Shown: piece by piece, positions 7,417 to 15,677 of the stretch
Numbering within the stretch: the first letter of the stretch is position 1
How the letters are laid out: every line of letters starts with the position of its first letter
NCBI GenBank assembly: GCA_020426845.1
Contig: JAGQPF010000533.1
Location: 1-42,564, forward strand
Direction of reading: 5' to 3'
DNA length: 42,564 bases
Source of the DNA: Planctomycetales bacterium
GTDB lineage: Bacteria > Planctomycetota > Planctomycetia > Pirellulales > Pirellulaceae
The notes under the pieces: generated by a model
Databases searched by the model: none
Told to the model about the DNA's origin: nothing
What the model saw: only the letters and a program-made list of their open reading frames with translations
Made by a program: the position numbers and the translations under genes

Positions 7417-8436
7417 ATGAGCGAGTTAGCTCCGCAGACGCCCACCGCTGGCACGTCGAACGTCGTCGCGTTTCGCGATGCGCAGTGGAAGTCTCGGTGG
7501 GTTGTCGTCGGCTTGGCGTTCTTGTTGCTTTGGCGCAGCACCTCATTCATCGATCCCGAATGGCTCGCCCGTTTTCCCACTTGGCTGCTGCTGATCCTCA
7601 CCGGCTTGGCGCCGCAGGTGTTTCTCTTGATCTTTCCTATCTTCACGCGCGACCCCAATCGCCGGTCGACGTTTCATCGCCCCTCCGCATCCAAGTGTCT
7701 CGTGGAGCTTGGCGTCGCCGTCCCAATCGTGATTGGAGCGATCACCTTGCTGGCGACGGCGAACTATCTTCTCCAGCGGATGTCCCCCGGAAGTAGTTTG
7801 ACTCCGGACGCTCTCAGTGACATGGTGAAGTCACCGAACCATGCCGCCGTTTATCTTGCGCTGTTGTTTGCGTGCACGTTCGCGCCCGTCGCCGAAGAGA
7901 TCTTCTTTCGCGGGTTCCTGTACAACGCCTTTCGGGCGCGCATGCCGGTTGTCGTCGCCGTAGCAGCGGAGTCGGTGATTTTCGGCTTCAGCCACTTCTT
8001 CGGCGCCGCGCACGGGGTAGCCGCATCCATTGCCGGCCTGCTCCTCACCGGCGTCTATGCCTGGCGGCGGACGCTCATAACGCCAATCTTCGTTCACGTT
8101 GGGATCAACTTCGTTGCCTCCCTGAGCGCAGCGATGCTGATGTTTGCCCACGCCAACAGCGGCGTGATCGGTGTCTACTTCGAATCGACCGATGATTCGT
8201 GCGTGATTCGTCAAGTCATCCAAGGCTCCGCGGCCGAGGAGGCTGGCCTAGAGCCCGGCGACATCATTACCTCGTTTGACAACGAGCCTATTCGCGGCTT
8301 CCGCCACCTGTCCCAAGAGTTGCTCATGCACCCGCCCGGCGACGCCGTCCCGGTTACGGTCGACCGATCGGGCACATCATTGACCGTCACCGTCGTTCTG
8401 CAACGGCGCGCTCCACCACCGGCGGCCAAGCCGTGA
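7417..8436 (+). CDS. CPBP-family intramembrane metalloprotease with C-terminal PDZ domain
   Basis: A 339-residue membrane protein. Several hydrophobic segments span residues about 28-245. The CPBP (Abi/CAAX protease and bacteriocin-processing) motifs are all present: E160-E161 with R165 (EEIFFRG), FGFSHFF with His193, and HVGIN with His227 and Asn231. Residues about 252-335 form a PDZ domain (IQGSAAEEAGLEPGDIITSFDNEPIRGFRHLSQELLMHPPGDAVPVTVDRSG). CPBP proteases are glutamate/histidine-dependent intramembrane proteases. A PDZ domain appended at the end is unusual for this family and more typical of site-2 proteases such as RseP, where it gates substrate access. The substrate is unknown. Confidence 0.9.
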   Translation: MSELAPQTPTAGTSNVVAFRDAQWKSRWVVVGLAFLLLWRSTSFIDPEWLARFPTWLLLILTGLAPQVFLLIFPIFTRDPNRRSTFHRPSASKCLVELGVAVPIVIGAITLLATANYLLQRMSPGSSLTPDALSDMVKSPNHAAVYLALLFACTFAPVAEEIFFRGFLYNAFRARMPVVVAVAAESVIFGFSHFFGAAHGVAASIAGLLLTGVYAWRRTLITPIFVHVGINFVASLSAAMLMFAHANSGVIGVYFESTDDSCVIRQVIQGSAAEEAGLEPGDIITSFDNEPIRGFRHLSQELLMHPPGDAVPVTVDRSGTSLTVTVVLQRRAPPPAAKP

Positions 8437-8559
8437 GCCTCCAACGGGCCGTCGCGGCGTCGCAATCAGCGAGATGGCAAGACTTGCCAAGATCTCCTGC
8501 GCGCCAGCGAACCACTTGACGCGAATTCTCGAGCACATTGGCTCCCGCGGTTGCCCCAA

Positions 8560-9036
8560 ATGTCAGAATCGTCAAGCTGCCCCAACTGTGGCGCCACGCT
8601 GCTGAAGACCACGAATGTCTGCGTGGAGTGCGGCCATCATGACGATGCCTGGGAGAAATCGATCGCCATCGACAACGAACTGGGCGAACGCGCCGCACGT
8701 CGCGAGTGGCTGCGGAGCGTCCGTTACGGCACTGGGCTCTTTTGCGTATTCGCTCAGCCCTCGAGGACCAGACCGCTCGGCAATCCGTTCGCCTCGCTCG
8801 AGCTGCAAAACAGCTTCGGATACTTGCTGGTCATCGGCATCGTCGGATTCTGGTGCGTGGTGCGATCCGACGCTCACTGGGCCTGGAAACTGGCGGCGAT
8901 CCTTTCCTGCATGGCGATGTGTGCCATCCCGTTCCTATCTCGCATTGAACTGGAAACCAGGGAGCGGCTGAGCAGCATCATCGCGGTGGGCCTGGGCATG
9001 GCAGGCCTGATCCAGTGGGTAGTTTCCCTGTTCTAG
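8560..9036 (+). CDS. Zinc-ribbon membrane protein, unknown function
   Basis: A 158-residue protein. The ATG at 8560 is preferred to a TTG at 8551. The N-terminus carries a zinc ribbon with two CxxC knuckles (SCPNCGATLLKTTNVCVECGHHD). A charged linker rich in Glu and Arg follows, then three hydrophobic segments in the second half (SFGYLLVIGIVGFWCVV, WKLAAILSCMAMCAIPFL, LSSIIAVGLGMAGLIQWVVSLF). It resembles the many planctomycete and other bacterial proteins in which a short cytoplasmic zinc ribbon precedes transmembrane helices. No enzymatic motif was seen. There is no close operon link; gaps of more than 100 bases lie on both sides. Confidence 0.7.
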   Translation: MSESSSCPNCGATLLKTTNVCVECGHHDDAWEKSIAIDNELGERAARREWLRSVRYGTGLFCVFAQPSRTRPLGNPFASLELQNSFGYLLVIGIVGFWCVVRSDAHWAWKLAAILSCMAMCAIPFLSRIELETRERLSSIIAVGLGMAGLIQWVVSLF

Positions 9037-9152
9037 TTGCCAGAGACTCCAACGGCTCGTCGCTTCAATGGTTCTTCACGGAGGCGCCAAGGCACGAAGC
9101 CGGTAGAATGGCTTGGTGAAAAGGGCGTTCCATTGGAAGAAGGCACTGACCG

Positions 9153-10211
9153 ATGCGTCACGGGTCCAACATCGACCCTCCGAACCGCTTCGACGCGATT
9201 CAACGGGAGCACGACCTCGAGCACCTGGAATGGGACCAGGAGCATTTGCGCGCGCTAACCAACCGCAAGATCGAATACATCGAGGACTCGTCTCTGAGCA
9301 TTGTGTCGGAGAACCAATCTCCGGACCTTCCGTTTCGCTACAGCCTGAACCCCTACCGCGGCTGCGTCCATTCCTGCGCGTATTGCTACGCGAGGCCGGG
9401 GCACGACTACCTCGGCTTCAACGCAGGGTTGGACTTCGAAACGAAGATCGTCTTTAAGCCTGCTGCGCCGCGGCTGTTCCGCGAATTTTTGGCGAAGAAA
9501 AGCTGGCGCCCCGAGCCGATCACTTTTTCGGGGGTGACCGACTGTTACCAGCCAGCGGAGCGCGAGTTCCGCCTGACTCGACAGTGCCTCGAGGTTGCCT
9601 TGGAGTGCCGGCAGCCTGTCAGCCTGATCACCAAGAACGCGCTCGTGCTTCGCGACCTCGACCTTCTTGAGCAGCTCGCGGCGCACAATCTCGTCCATGT
9701 CTTTGTGTCGATCACCAGTCTCGACCCGGAGCTTGCGCGAGACATGGAGCCCCGCACCAGCATTCCGGACGCGCGCCTGCGCGCCGTGCGAATGCTGGCC
9801 GAATCGCGAGTGCCCGTGGGTGTGATGACGGCGCCGATCATCCCCGGGCTCAACGATGCCGAGATCCCCCAGCTGCTCGAAGCGGCCAAGGACGCTGGAG
9901 CGATCAAAGCGAATTACACACTGTTGCGGCTGCCGTTGACCGTTGAGCCGGTGTTTATCGAATGGCTTCAGCGAGTAAGACCGCTCCACGCCGAGAAGGT
10001 GCTGGGCAGAGTCATGTCGGCGCGGGACGGCAAACTTAACAGCTCCACCTGGGGCGAGCGGATGGTCGGGCGAGGCGAGATCGCCAACCAAATCCGCACG
10101 CTGTTCGAGGTCTTTCGTCGCAAATGCGGGCTGGACGGCGACATGCCCCCGCACAACTGCGAGCTGTTTCACCCGCCGGCGCCAAAGTCCGGTCAGTTGC
10201 GATTGTTCTAG
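9153..10211 (+). CDS. PA0069-family radical SAM protein
   Basis: A 352-residue protein with GGAAGAAGG about 10 bases before the ATG. The radical-SAM cluster is C71-x3-C75-x2-C78 in YRGCVHSCAYCYARP, followed by the family-typical ARPGHDYLGFNAGLDFETKIVFK and FSGVTDCYQPAERE. The C-terminal part has VMTAPIIPGLND and MPPHNCELFHPP. It uses a [4Fe-4S] cluster and S-adenosylmethionine to start radical chemistry. The family is related to spore photoproduct lyase-like proteins, but its substrate is not established. It is probably cytoplasmic and monocistronic. Confidence 0.9.
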   Translation: MRHGSNIDPPNRFDAIQREHDLEHLEWDQEHLRALTNRKIEYIEDSSLSIVSENQSPDLPFRYSLNPYRGCVHSCAYCYARPGHDYLGFNAGLDFETKIVFKPAAPRLFREFLAKKSWRPEPITFSGVTDCYQPAEREFRLTRQCLEVALECRQPVSLITKNALVLRDLDLLEQLAAHNLVHVFVSITSLDPELARDMEPRTSIPDARLRAVRMLAESRVPVGVMTAPIIPGLNDAEIPQLLEAAKDAGAIKANYTLLRLPLTVEPVFIEWLQRVRPLHAEKVLGRVMSARDGKLNSSTWGERMVGRGEIANQIRTLFEVFRRKCGLDGDMPPHNCELFHPPAPKSGQLRLF

Positions 10212-10317
10212 GAAGCGTAAGCGAGGGATCAGCAGCGGATTGCCGCAAGCGATCGGGAAGGTAACCCGAAGCGTAAGCGAGGGATCAGCAGCGGATTGCC
10301 GCAAGCGATCGCGAAGG
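10212..10317. repeat. Two tandem 50-bp repeats directly after a stop codon (AGCGAGGGAT family)
   Basis: Near-identical copies at 10212-10261 and 10268-10317 (period 56) start GAAGCGTAAGCGAGGGATCA and continue with CAGCGGATTGCCGCAAGCGATCG. They share the core GAAGCGT-AGCGAGGGAT with repeats at 22280-22431 and 36991-37133. The first copy begins on the base after the TAG of the radical-SAM gene. They lie between two convergent genes, where they may act in termination or be selfish palindromic elements. Confidence 0.85.
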
Positions 10318-10323
10318 AACCGC

Positions 10324-11601
10324 TTACGCAATCAGTTCCTTGATCGGCTCGGATGAGGGATCCGCCATCGGCATGGGGCGGCCATCGACGTCGAAGCTGT
10401 CGAAGGAGTCGAGCCCCACGGCCTGCAAATAGGTGTGGAACAGGTGGCCGTGGTCGACCTCTCGATCGCTCACCGCGGTGCCTTCGGCGTTGGTCGCGCC
10501 GATCACCGCGCCGGGCTGCACCTTGCCGCCGCCCAGGCAGACCGACCAAGCCGTCCCCCAATGGTCGCGGCCATAGCGGGCATTAATGCGAGGAGTGCGT
10601 CCGAATTCGGACATCACCACCACCAGCGTGCTCTCCAGCATGCCGCGATCCGCCAGATCGGCAACCAGGCAAGCGAAGGCCGAGTCGAACTCGCCAAGTT
10701 GCTCGAAGTGGAAGGTGAAGTTTTCGTTGTGCGTGTCGTAGTTGGAATGGCTGACTTGCACGAACGTCACGCCGTGCTCCAGCAGCCGTCGAGCCAGCAG
10801 GCAGTGCTGCCCGAGCGCGTGTTCGCCGTAGCGTTCGATGTCCTTGGGGTTCTCCTTGGAGACATCGAAGACGTCCTTCTGCAGCATCAGCTTCTGCGCC
10901 TGTTCGAAGTTGTAGGTGTACGCGTCGGTCTGAGCGGTGCGGCGGCGCATGGCAAACCGGTCGTTCACCTGGGAGCGGAACGTATTGCGAGCGGCGTCCG
11001 CCGCTTCCGACAGATCGCTGGCGCGATCCATGTTGCCGGGCGGCTTGCCGTTGCCCAGCGAGACGCTGGCGAATCGGGGACCGAGATATGCCGAGTCATT
11101 GCCGCGGCCGCCTCCGCCGCCCGTGATTGCGATGTGCCCCGGCAGCGACGCGCCTTCGGGTGACAGAGCTTTGGCAGCAACGGCGCCCAGCACCGGGTAG
11201 GAGGCGGCCGGAGTCTGACGCCGGCCATGGAGCATGGCGTAGCGCCCTTTGCCGTGGTCGTTCTCCTTGGTGTTGATGCTGCGCACGATCGCCAGATGAT
11301 GCATCTGCAGGGCGGTCTTCGGCAGGAGCTCGCTGATATGAATGCCGGGCACCGAGGTCGGGATCGCCCGGAACGGGCCGCCGGTCTTGGTCCCCGGCTT
11401 GGGATCCCAGCTCTCCAACTGACTGAGTCCTCCCGCCATGTTTAGCACCAACACTCGTCGCTGATCCGAGGCCAGCTGTTTGGCATGCGCGGGGAGCGCC
11501 AACGCGCCCAAGCCGCCGACCACGCCCGCGCCCGCTCCGCCGAGAAACTGGCGTCGCGCAATCAGGTGCTCCGCGGAGCCACAGGAGTACTGGCATTTCA
11601 T
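10324..11601 (-). CDS. DUF1501 protein with Tat signal
   Basis: A 425-residue protein. The N-terminus has a twin-arginine signal (ARRQFLGGAGAGVVGGLGALALPAHA) with Arg16-Arg17. The mature part has an alkaline phosphatase/sulfatase-like superfamily fold typical of DUF1501: NMAGGLSQLESWDPKPG, MHHLAIVRSINTKENDHGKGRYAMLHGR, VSHSNYDTHNENF, VVVMSEFGRTPRINARYGRDHWGTAWSVCLGGGKVQPGAVIGAT. AAAGG precedes the ATG. It lies 77 bases downstream of the DUF1549 gene on the same strand. This pair is one of the most repeated gene pairs in planctomycete genomes and is thought to handle sulfated or otherwise complex polysaccharides in the periplasm. No activity has been shown directly. Confidence 0.92.
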   Translation of the reverse strand: MKCQYSCGSAEHLIARRQFLGGAGAGVVGGLGALALPAHAKQLASDQRRVLVLNMAGGLSQLESWDPKPGTKTGGPFRAIPTSVPGIHISELLPKTALQMHHLAIVRSINTKENDHGKGRYAMLHGRRQTPAASYPVLGAVAAKALSPEGASLPGHIAITGGGGGRGNDSAYLGPRFASVSLGNGKPPGNMDRASDLSEAADAARNTFRSQVNDRFAMRRRTAQTDAYTYNFEQAQKLMLQKDVFDVSKENPKDIERYGEHALGQHCLLARRLLEHGVTFVQVSHSNYDTHNENFTFHFEQLGEFDSAFACLVADLADRGMLESTLVVVMSEFGRTPRINARYGRDHWGTAWSVCLGGGKVQPGAVIGATNAEGTAVSDREVDHGHLFHTYLQAVGLDSFDSFDVDGRPMPMADPSSEPIKELIA

Positions 11602-11678
11602 GGCGTCAACCTTTTTGAAAGTAAGCGGGGAAAACGATTCCCATCATGGCCAACGGCAAGCCCGGGGGCATCGCCGGA

Positions 11679-14549
11679 TCAATGTTGAAAACGAAATTCG
11701 ATTGAGGACAGCAGCCCCCAGATCAACTCGCGAACAGCGGCGGCGCGATCGGCCGATTCGCGATCGAGGTACTGCACAACGACTGCCCGCTCGGCATCGT
11801 CGGGCCGACGTGACAAGATGCTGACATAGAGTTCGTCGGCGATCGCGGCGGAGTCCTCCAGCTTCATCACTCGGCCCGACAATGTTTCGCTGCCGGCCGC
11901 GACCCAGCCGCGAATTTGCGATCCATTGCGGAAGAACAACGCCTGGTCGGCCGTGGCAAAGAACTCGTCTTGCGGTTGGCCGCCGGCGGCGGCAAACAGC
12001 TGCACGAACGTCTTCACATTTCCGATCAGTTTTTTGCGGGCCTCGGTTTCGATGGCCGCCGCCCGCGCCGCGACTTTCGCGGCGTCGGCGCGATTGCTTT
12101 CGCTGAGCGGCTGGCTCTTGTCCATCGCCGCGGCAACGGCAATTCGCTGCACGCGCAGCTGACCTGTCGCCTCGAGAATGCTCCAGCAGAGCTGCTCGGG
12201 GGACATCGCCTTGAGTCCGGTCAGCGCAAAGCGGCGAGTCCACTCCTCCTCCAGCGCCTCAACGGCGCCGCCAACCGGGGCGCGGGCGGTCTCCAACGCG
12301 GTCTCCGCCTGCGTGGCCGCGGCTTGCAGCGGAGTCCACTGTTGTTCCAACGCTGCAACCTGCGTGGCGAGCGGGGCGTGAGCGGCCGTCGCTTGCTGGA
12401 GCGTTGCGGCGCGGCCCTCCATCTCCTTCTCGGCGGCCGCTAGGTCCGCAGCCAGCGTTTGCTGTTGCTTGGCGAGCGACGCGGCCTGCTCCGCCAATAA
12501 GCGTCGGACCTCGTCAGCGGAGGCCAAGGCCTTTAGGTGCTGGTCGTCGAGCGATGTCTTCGCGTCGCTCACCAGCGCCGCGGCCCGAGCGAAATTCTCA
12601 TGCTGCAATCCAATGCGCTCTCGCGACTCGGCGGCGGCAGTCATCGCCGCTTGAGCTGCGGACAAGGCGCGTTCGCTGACCGCCAGCTGGTCGCGAAGTT
12701 TGGCGCGCTGAGTTGCAACTGGCTCCAATGCCGACGTCGCAGCGCGGTGCGCACCTTCCGCTTGCTCGAGCTTCGCCACGGCGGACGCGGCATCCTGTAG
12801 CCGCTGGGACTCATCCAATTTGTTTTGCCAGATGCTCGCAGCGACTTGATGCCCGCGCAGCTCGGCCGATGCTTTCACATACACCTGCTCGGCCTCGAGC
12901 GTCGGGGCTTTGAGCTTCTCGGCCGACTCGCGGGCCGCGGCCACGGCCTGTTGGGCCGCCTGTCGAGGCGCCAGTGCCGCGTCGTGAGCCGGCCGCTGTT
13001 TGGCGAGCTCGGCGGCGGCCTGCTCGCGCTGCTTCGCCAATCCAGCCAGAACGGACTCCAGCGACTGCTCGGCGACCGCCAAACGGTCGTCGGGCAGGGC
13101 TTTGCGGGACTCTCCCGCCAAGCTCCGCGCCTGTTGAATCAGTTGTTGAGCCTGGTCGAGCTTGGCGGCCAAGTCGGTCGCCTGCTTGAACGGCGCGGCT
13201 GCCTTGTCGTAGGTGGCCTGCTTGGCCGCCGCATCGGCCAGCGCCGCGTGCAGGGCCTCTTCAGCCTCCTCGCGTTTCACTCGGGCCTGCTTGAGCCGGG
13301 TTTGCAGGTCGACGACCACCTTGAACGACTCGTCGGCCTCCGCTTCGGCGGCCGTCAGTTGCTGTTGCCACGACTCTCGCTGCTTGGCCACTTCCGCGGC
13401 GCGCTGCGGCCAGTCGGGCGGCAGGTAGTACGCGCGTCGATAGGCGTCGGTCAAGGCAATCTGTTTCAGAAACGCCTTGACGTCGAACTGCATCGCGGCG
13501 ACTTCGTCGGTGAGCAGCGCCATCAGCTCGGGATGTGACGGAGGATTGTCACTATGGTGCAGGTCGACGGGATGAACGAGCCCGCGCCCCATCATCAGCG
13601 CCCAGAGGCGATTGGCGATGTTGCGGCGGAACGCGAGGTTGTCGCCGCGCCCGACCTCCCGGGCCAACAGCGCACGGCGGCTGTGCTTCGGCAAGCCGCC
13701 CGCCTCCTTGGAAGGCTTGACTTCGTACTCTTCGCCGCTGGGATAGCTGGGGTCGTCGGCCAGCTCGCGATCCAACGGCAAGCGGGGATTGATGCGGCCC
13801 GGCTCGGAGGTGAACACCGAGCTGTACTTGACCTCGCCGGCCGCTTTCTCGGCCAGGTAGGAGAGCTTGCGTTTGGGGTCGGCGAACAACGACAACCGGC
13901 TGACGAATCCGTAGATGCCGTAATAGTCGGTTTGGTAGTAGTCGTCGATCAACGGGTGGTCGTGGCATTGGGCGCACTGAATATCCATGCCGAAGAAGAC
14001 TCGCCCGATGTCCCGCGTCAGCAAGTTCGGCTCGGCGTCGCGATCGAGATAAAACTTCGCCGGGGCGCGCTGCTTGTCGTCGCGGCCGTCCGCGCCGAGG
14101 ATCTCGGCGGCCAGTTGATGGAAGGGGCGATTGTCGCGCACCGCCGCCTCCAGGTAGGCTTGCCACTCGGGGGCCTTCACATGCTTGTCCGGCCGACGCT
14201 CCATGAGCATCACGTCCCAGTAAGTGGCCATGTGCTCGATGTGTCGCGGATCCTCCAGCAGCCGATCCACAAGCCGCTCCCACTTGTCCGGCGCCGCGTT
14301 TTCCAGGTACGCTCGCGTCTCCTCTGCGGACGGAATGCAGCCGGTTAGGTCCAAATACAGCCGCCTCACCAGCGTCGCGTCGTCGGCCAAGTCGGCCGGC
14401 GCCACGGTAAGCCCCGCTTGCAGCAGCTCGTCCACGCGACGATGCAGTGGTTCCTCGGCACAGACATTCGCAGGCGTGAGAAATCCGCAAGCAATCACGG
14501 CCAGCGAGCTGACGCGAATCAGGCGAGAAAGAACGAAGGACAAGTCCAT
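11679..14549 (-). CDS. DUF1549/DUF1553 secreted protein with a long coiled-coil insertion
   Basis: A 956-residue protein. The ATG at 14549 has GGAGG five bases upstream and opens a signal peptide (MDLSFVLSRLIRVSSLAVIACGFLTPANVCAEE). DUF1549 spans about 35-250 and includes the haem-like CxxCH motif CAQCHDHP near residue 191. The DUF1553 start (FRRNIANRLWALMMGRGLVHPVDLHHSDNPPSHPEL) lies near 310-375. Then comes about 385 residues (roughly 380-765) of almost pure coiled coil, rich in Ala, Glu, Gln, Lys and Leu (AEAEADESFKVVVDLQTRLKQARVKREEAEEAL and similar heptads). The C-terminal 185 residues resume DUF1553-like features (EQLCWSILEATGQL, ALFFRNG, IADELYVSILSRRPDDAER). The coiled coil splits the usual DUF1553 domain. 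It is first gene of an apparent two-gene unit with DUF1501. Confidence 0.9.
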   Translation of the reverse strand: MDLSFVLSRLIRVSSLAVIACGFLTPANVCAEEPLHRRVDELLQAGLTVAPADLADDATLVRRLYLDLTGCIPSAEETRAYLENAAPDKWERLVDRLLEDPRHIEHMATYWDVMLMERRPDKHVKAPEWQAYLEAAVRDNRPFHQLAAEILGADGRDDKQRAPAKFYLDRDAEPNLLTRDIGRVFFGMDIQCAQCHDHPLIDDYYQTDYYGIYGFVSRLSLFADPKRKLSYLAEKAAGEVKYSSVFTSEPGRINPRLPLDRELADDPSYPSGEEYEVKPSKEAGGLPKHSRRALLAREVGRGDNLAFRRNIANRLWALMMGRGLVHPVDLHHSDNPPSHPELMALLTDEVAAMQFDVKAFLKQIALTDAYRRAYYLPPDWPQRAAEVAKQRESWQQQLTAAEAEADESFKVVVDLQTRLKQARVKREEAEEALHAALADAAAKQATYDKAAAPFKQATDLAAKLDQAQQLIQQARSLAGESRKALPDDRLAVAEQSLESVLAGLAKQREQAAAELAKQRPAHDAALAPRQAAQQAVAAARESAEKLKAPTLEAEQVYVKASAELRGHQVAASIWQNKLDESQRLQDAASAVAKLEQAEGAHRAATSALEPVATQRAKLRDQLAVSERALSAAQAAMTAAAESRERIGLQHENFARAAALVSDAKTSLDDQHLKALASADEVRRLLAEQAASLAKQQQTLAADLAAAEKEMEGRAATLQQATAAHAPLATQVAALEQQWTPLQAAATQAETALETARAPVGGAVEALEEEWTRRFALTGLKAMSPEQLCWSILEATGQLRVQRIAVAAAMDKSQPLSESNRADAAKVAARAAAIETEARKKLIGNVKTFVQLFAAAGGQPQDEFFATADQALFFRNGSQIRGWVAAGSETLSGRVMKLEDSAAIADELYVSILSRRPDDAERAVVVQYLDRESADRAAAVRELIWGLLSSIEFRFQH

Positions 14550-14972
14550 GGACGCCTCCGGGGAAGGTGGGGAGAGCGTGGCAGGGTGGCGGGTCGACAT
14601 AGGGGGGTGAGGATGACCCGCTAGAGGAAGGATCAGGATAGCCCGATCTTTCTCGCAAAGTCAAGAAAGGATTGCATCGAGCCCAATGGGGTCACCGAGT
14701 CCAATGGCTCAACCATCCCAACGGGGGCAGGCCCCCAATCGCAACAATCCCCCTCGCGTGCGACGGACTGGAAGTCCGTCCTACACTCCCCCCTCGCGTA
14801 CGACGGACTTCCAGTCCGTCGTAGAAACTTGTCGGAATTCGCTCAGACAGACCATTACTGTCTACAGCACCCCTGCTGGTCCGGAAACGGCACGAACGGA
14901 GCACTTCCTGCGATGGCTCTCAACTTCCGACTGCTTTCCCTCACCACGTAACTCTCGGCACGCGAACAGGCT
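14550..14972. other. Divergent intergenic region with palindromic repeats
   Basis: No gene was seen. The region holds a GGGGGC-AG-GCCCCC palindrome (14723-14736) and two GACGGACT palindromes (14762-14780 and 14802-14820), each preceded by a CCCCCTCGCGT direct repeat and with loops GGA and TCC, that is, in opposite orientation. It must also hold the promoters of the DUF1549 unit and of the NifU-like gene, but none is clear. Confidence 0.6.
14762..14820. repeat. Pair of GACGGACT palindromes in opposite orientation
   Basis: GACGGACT-GGA-AGTCCGTC at 14762-14780 and GACGGACT-TCC-AGTCCGTC at 14802-14820. The same 19-base palindrome occurs at 2703, 2747 (mutated), 37621 (shortened arms) and 42530 (9-bp arms) in this window. 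It is a dispersed extragenic palindrome. Confidence 0.85.
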
Positions 14973-15425
14973 ATGACTCCCCTCACCGGCAAGTTGCTCG
15001 CGCATCTCCAGTCTCCCAGCAACTACGGCACGTTGCCGGCCTGCACGCATCGAGCGGAGGCATGCGTGGCCTGTCCCGATGGTGTCGACAAGCTGTCACT
15101 GCAACTGCGTGTTGGCAACGGAGTCATCGAAGACGCGCGATTCGAAGCCGATGGGTGCGCGTGGTGCCGCGCCGCGGCGTCCTTGATCATCGAGCAACAA
15201 CTCATCCAGTCGGACTTGAAGCAAGTCTGCGCCTTGGCCCAAGCGCAGCGGGATCCGGACAGCACCACCACCGGCAACACGCTGGCGCGCCTGCAGCGGT
15301 TGGCCAACGCCACCGTGACGGTGCCACCGGAGCGCGAAGGCTGTGTCAGCCTAGCCCTGACCGCTTTGCTGAAGGCCGTGCAATCGCCGCTCCGTGATCG
15401 TGACAACAGTCGACACACCAAGTGA
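14973..15425 (+). CDS. NifU/IscU/SufU-like Fe-S cluster scaffold protein
   Basis: A 150-residue protein. The three cluster-binding cysteines of the IscU/NifU N-terminal fold can be placed: C34 in CPDGVDKL (with Asp36 in the position of the conserved Asp), C62 in ARFEADGCAWCRAAASL, and C124 in EREGCVSLAL. Extra cysteines at 24, 31, 65 and 86 are not usual for the family. The IEDARF-GC-ASLI pattern is typical of U-type scaffolds, which assemble [2Fe-2S] or [4Fe-4S] clusters and pass them to apo-proteins. It sits upstream of the Fe-S-rich hydrogenase genes (at least eight clusters expected), so supplying that enzyme is a reasonable inference. No cysteine desulfurase is nearby. Confidence 0.8.
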   Translation: MTPLTGKLLAHLQSPSNYGTLPACTHRAEACVACPDGVDKLSLQLRVGNGVIEDARFEADGCAWCRAAASLIIEQQLIQSDLKQVCALAQAQRDPDSTTTGNTLARLQRLANATVTVPPEREGCVSLALTALLKAVQSPLRDRDNSRHTK

Positions 15426-15677
15426 TCCACTGGATCCTCCATGTCTCCGTGCCTCCGCGAGACATTCTGCCGGGGGCAACAGAATTGCGTGAGGTTCATG
15501 CCGCCGTGAAGCCCGAAGAAGCCCGCATGGCTTGCGGCGAATTGTCGCGATGCCGATGCTTGCCTCGGCGCGCCGATTGGACTCCAATGTGCAAGTGCGG
15601 GGCCTCGGATCCGTCCTCTTCTTGCGAGATCCGATCGCGTGCCGCATGGGACTGATTCGCTACGAGCCGAGGGACGG
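15426..15677. other. Intergenic gap inside the hydrogenase locus
   Basis: About 250 bases without a convincing gene. The start contains CCATGTCTCCGTGCCTCCGCG-type sequence, a motif often met as non-coding dispersed sequence in bacterial genomes of this kind. A GTG at 15639 would extend the next gene by 13 residues. Confidence 0.4.

Noticed and set aside
9075..9109. A promoter (TTCACG and TAGAAT) before the radical-SAM gene
   Set aside because: The spacing of 23 bases is too long for a normal sigma-70 promoter.
9255..10331. A 358-residue frame antisense to the radical-SAM gene
   Set aside because: It is the shadow of a well-supported gene in GC-rich DNA and contains no recognisable motif.
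15422..15655. A short plus-strand frame between the NifU-like and cyclic-nucleotide-fold genes
   Set aside because: Cysteine- and arginine-rich translation, no ribosome site, and partly made of dispersed non-coding sequence.
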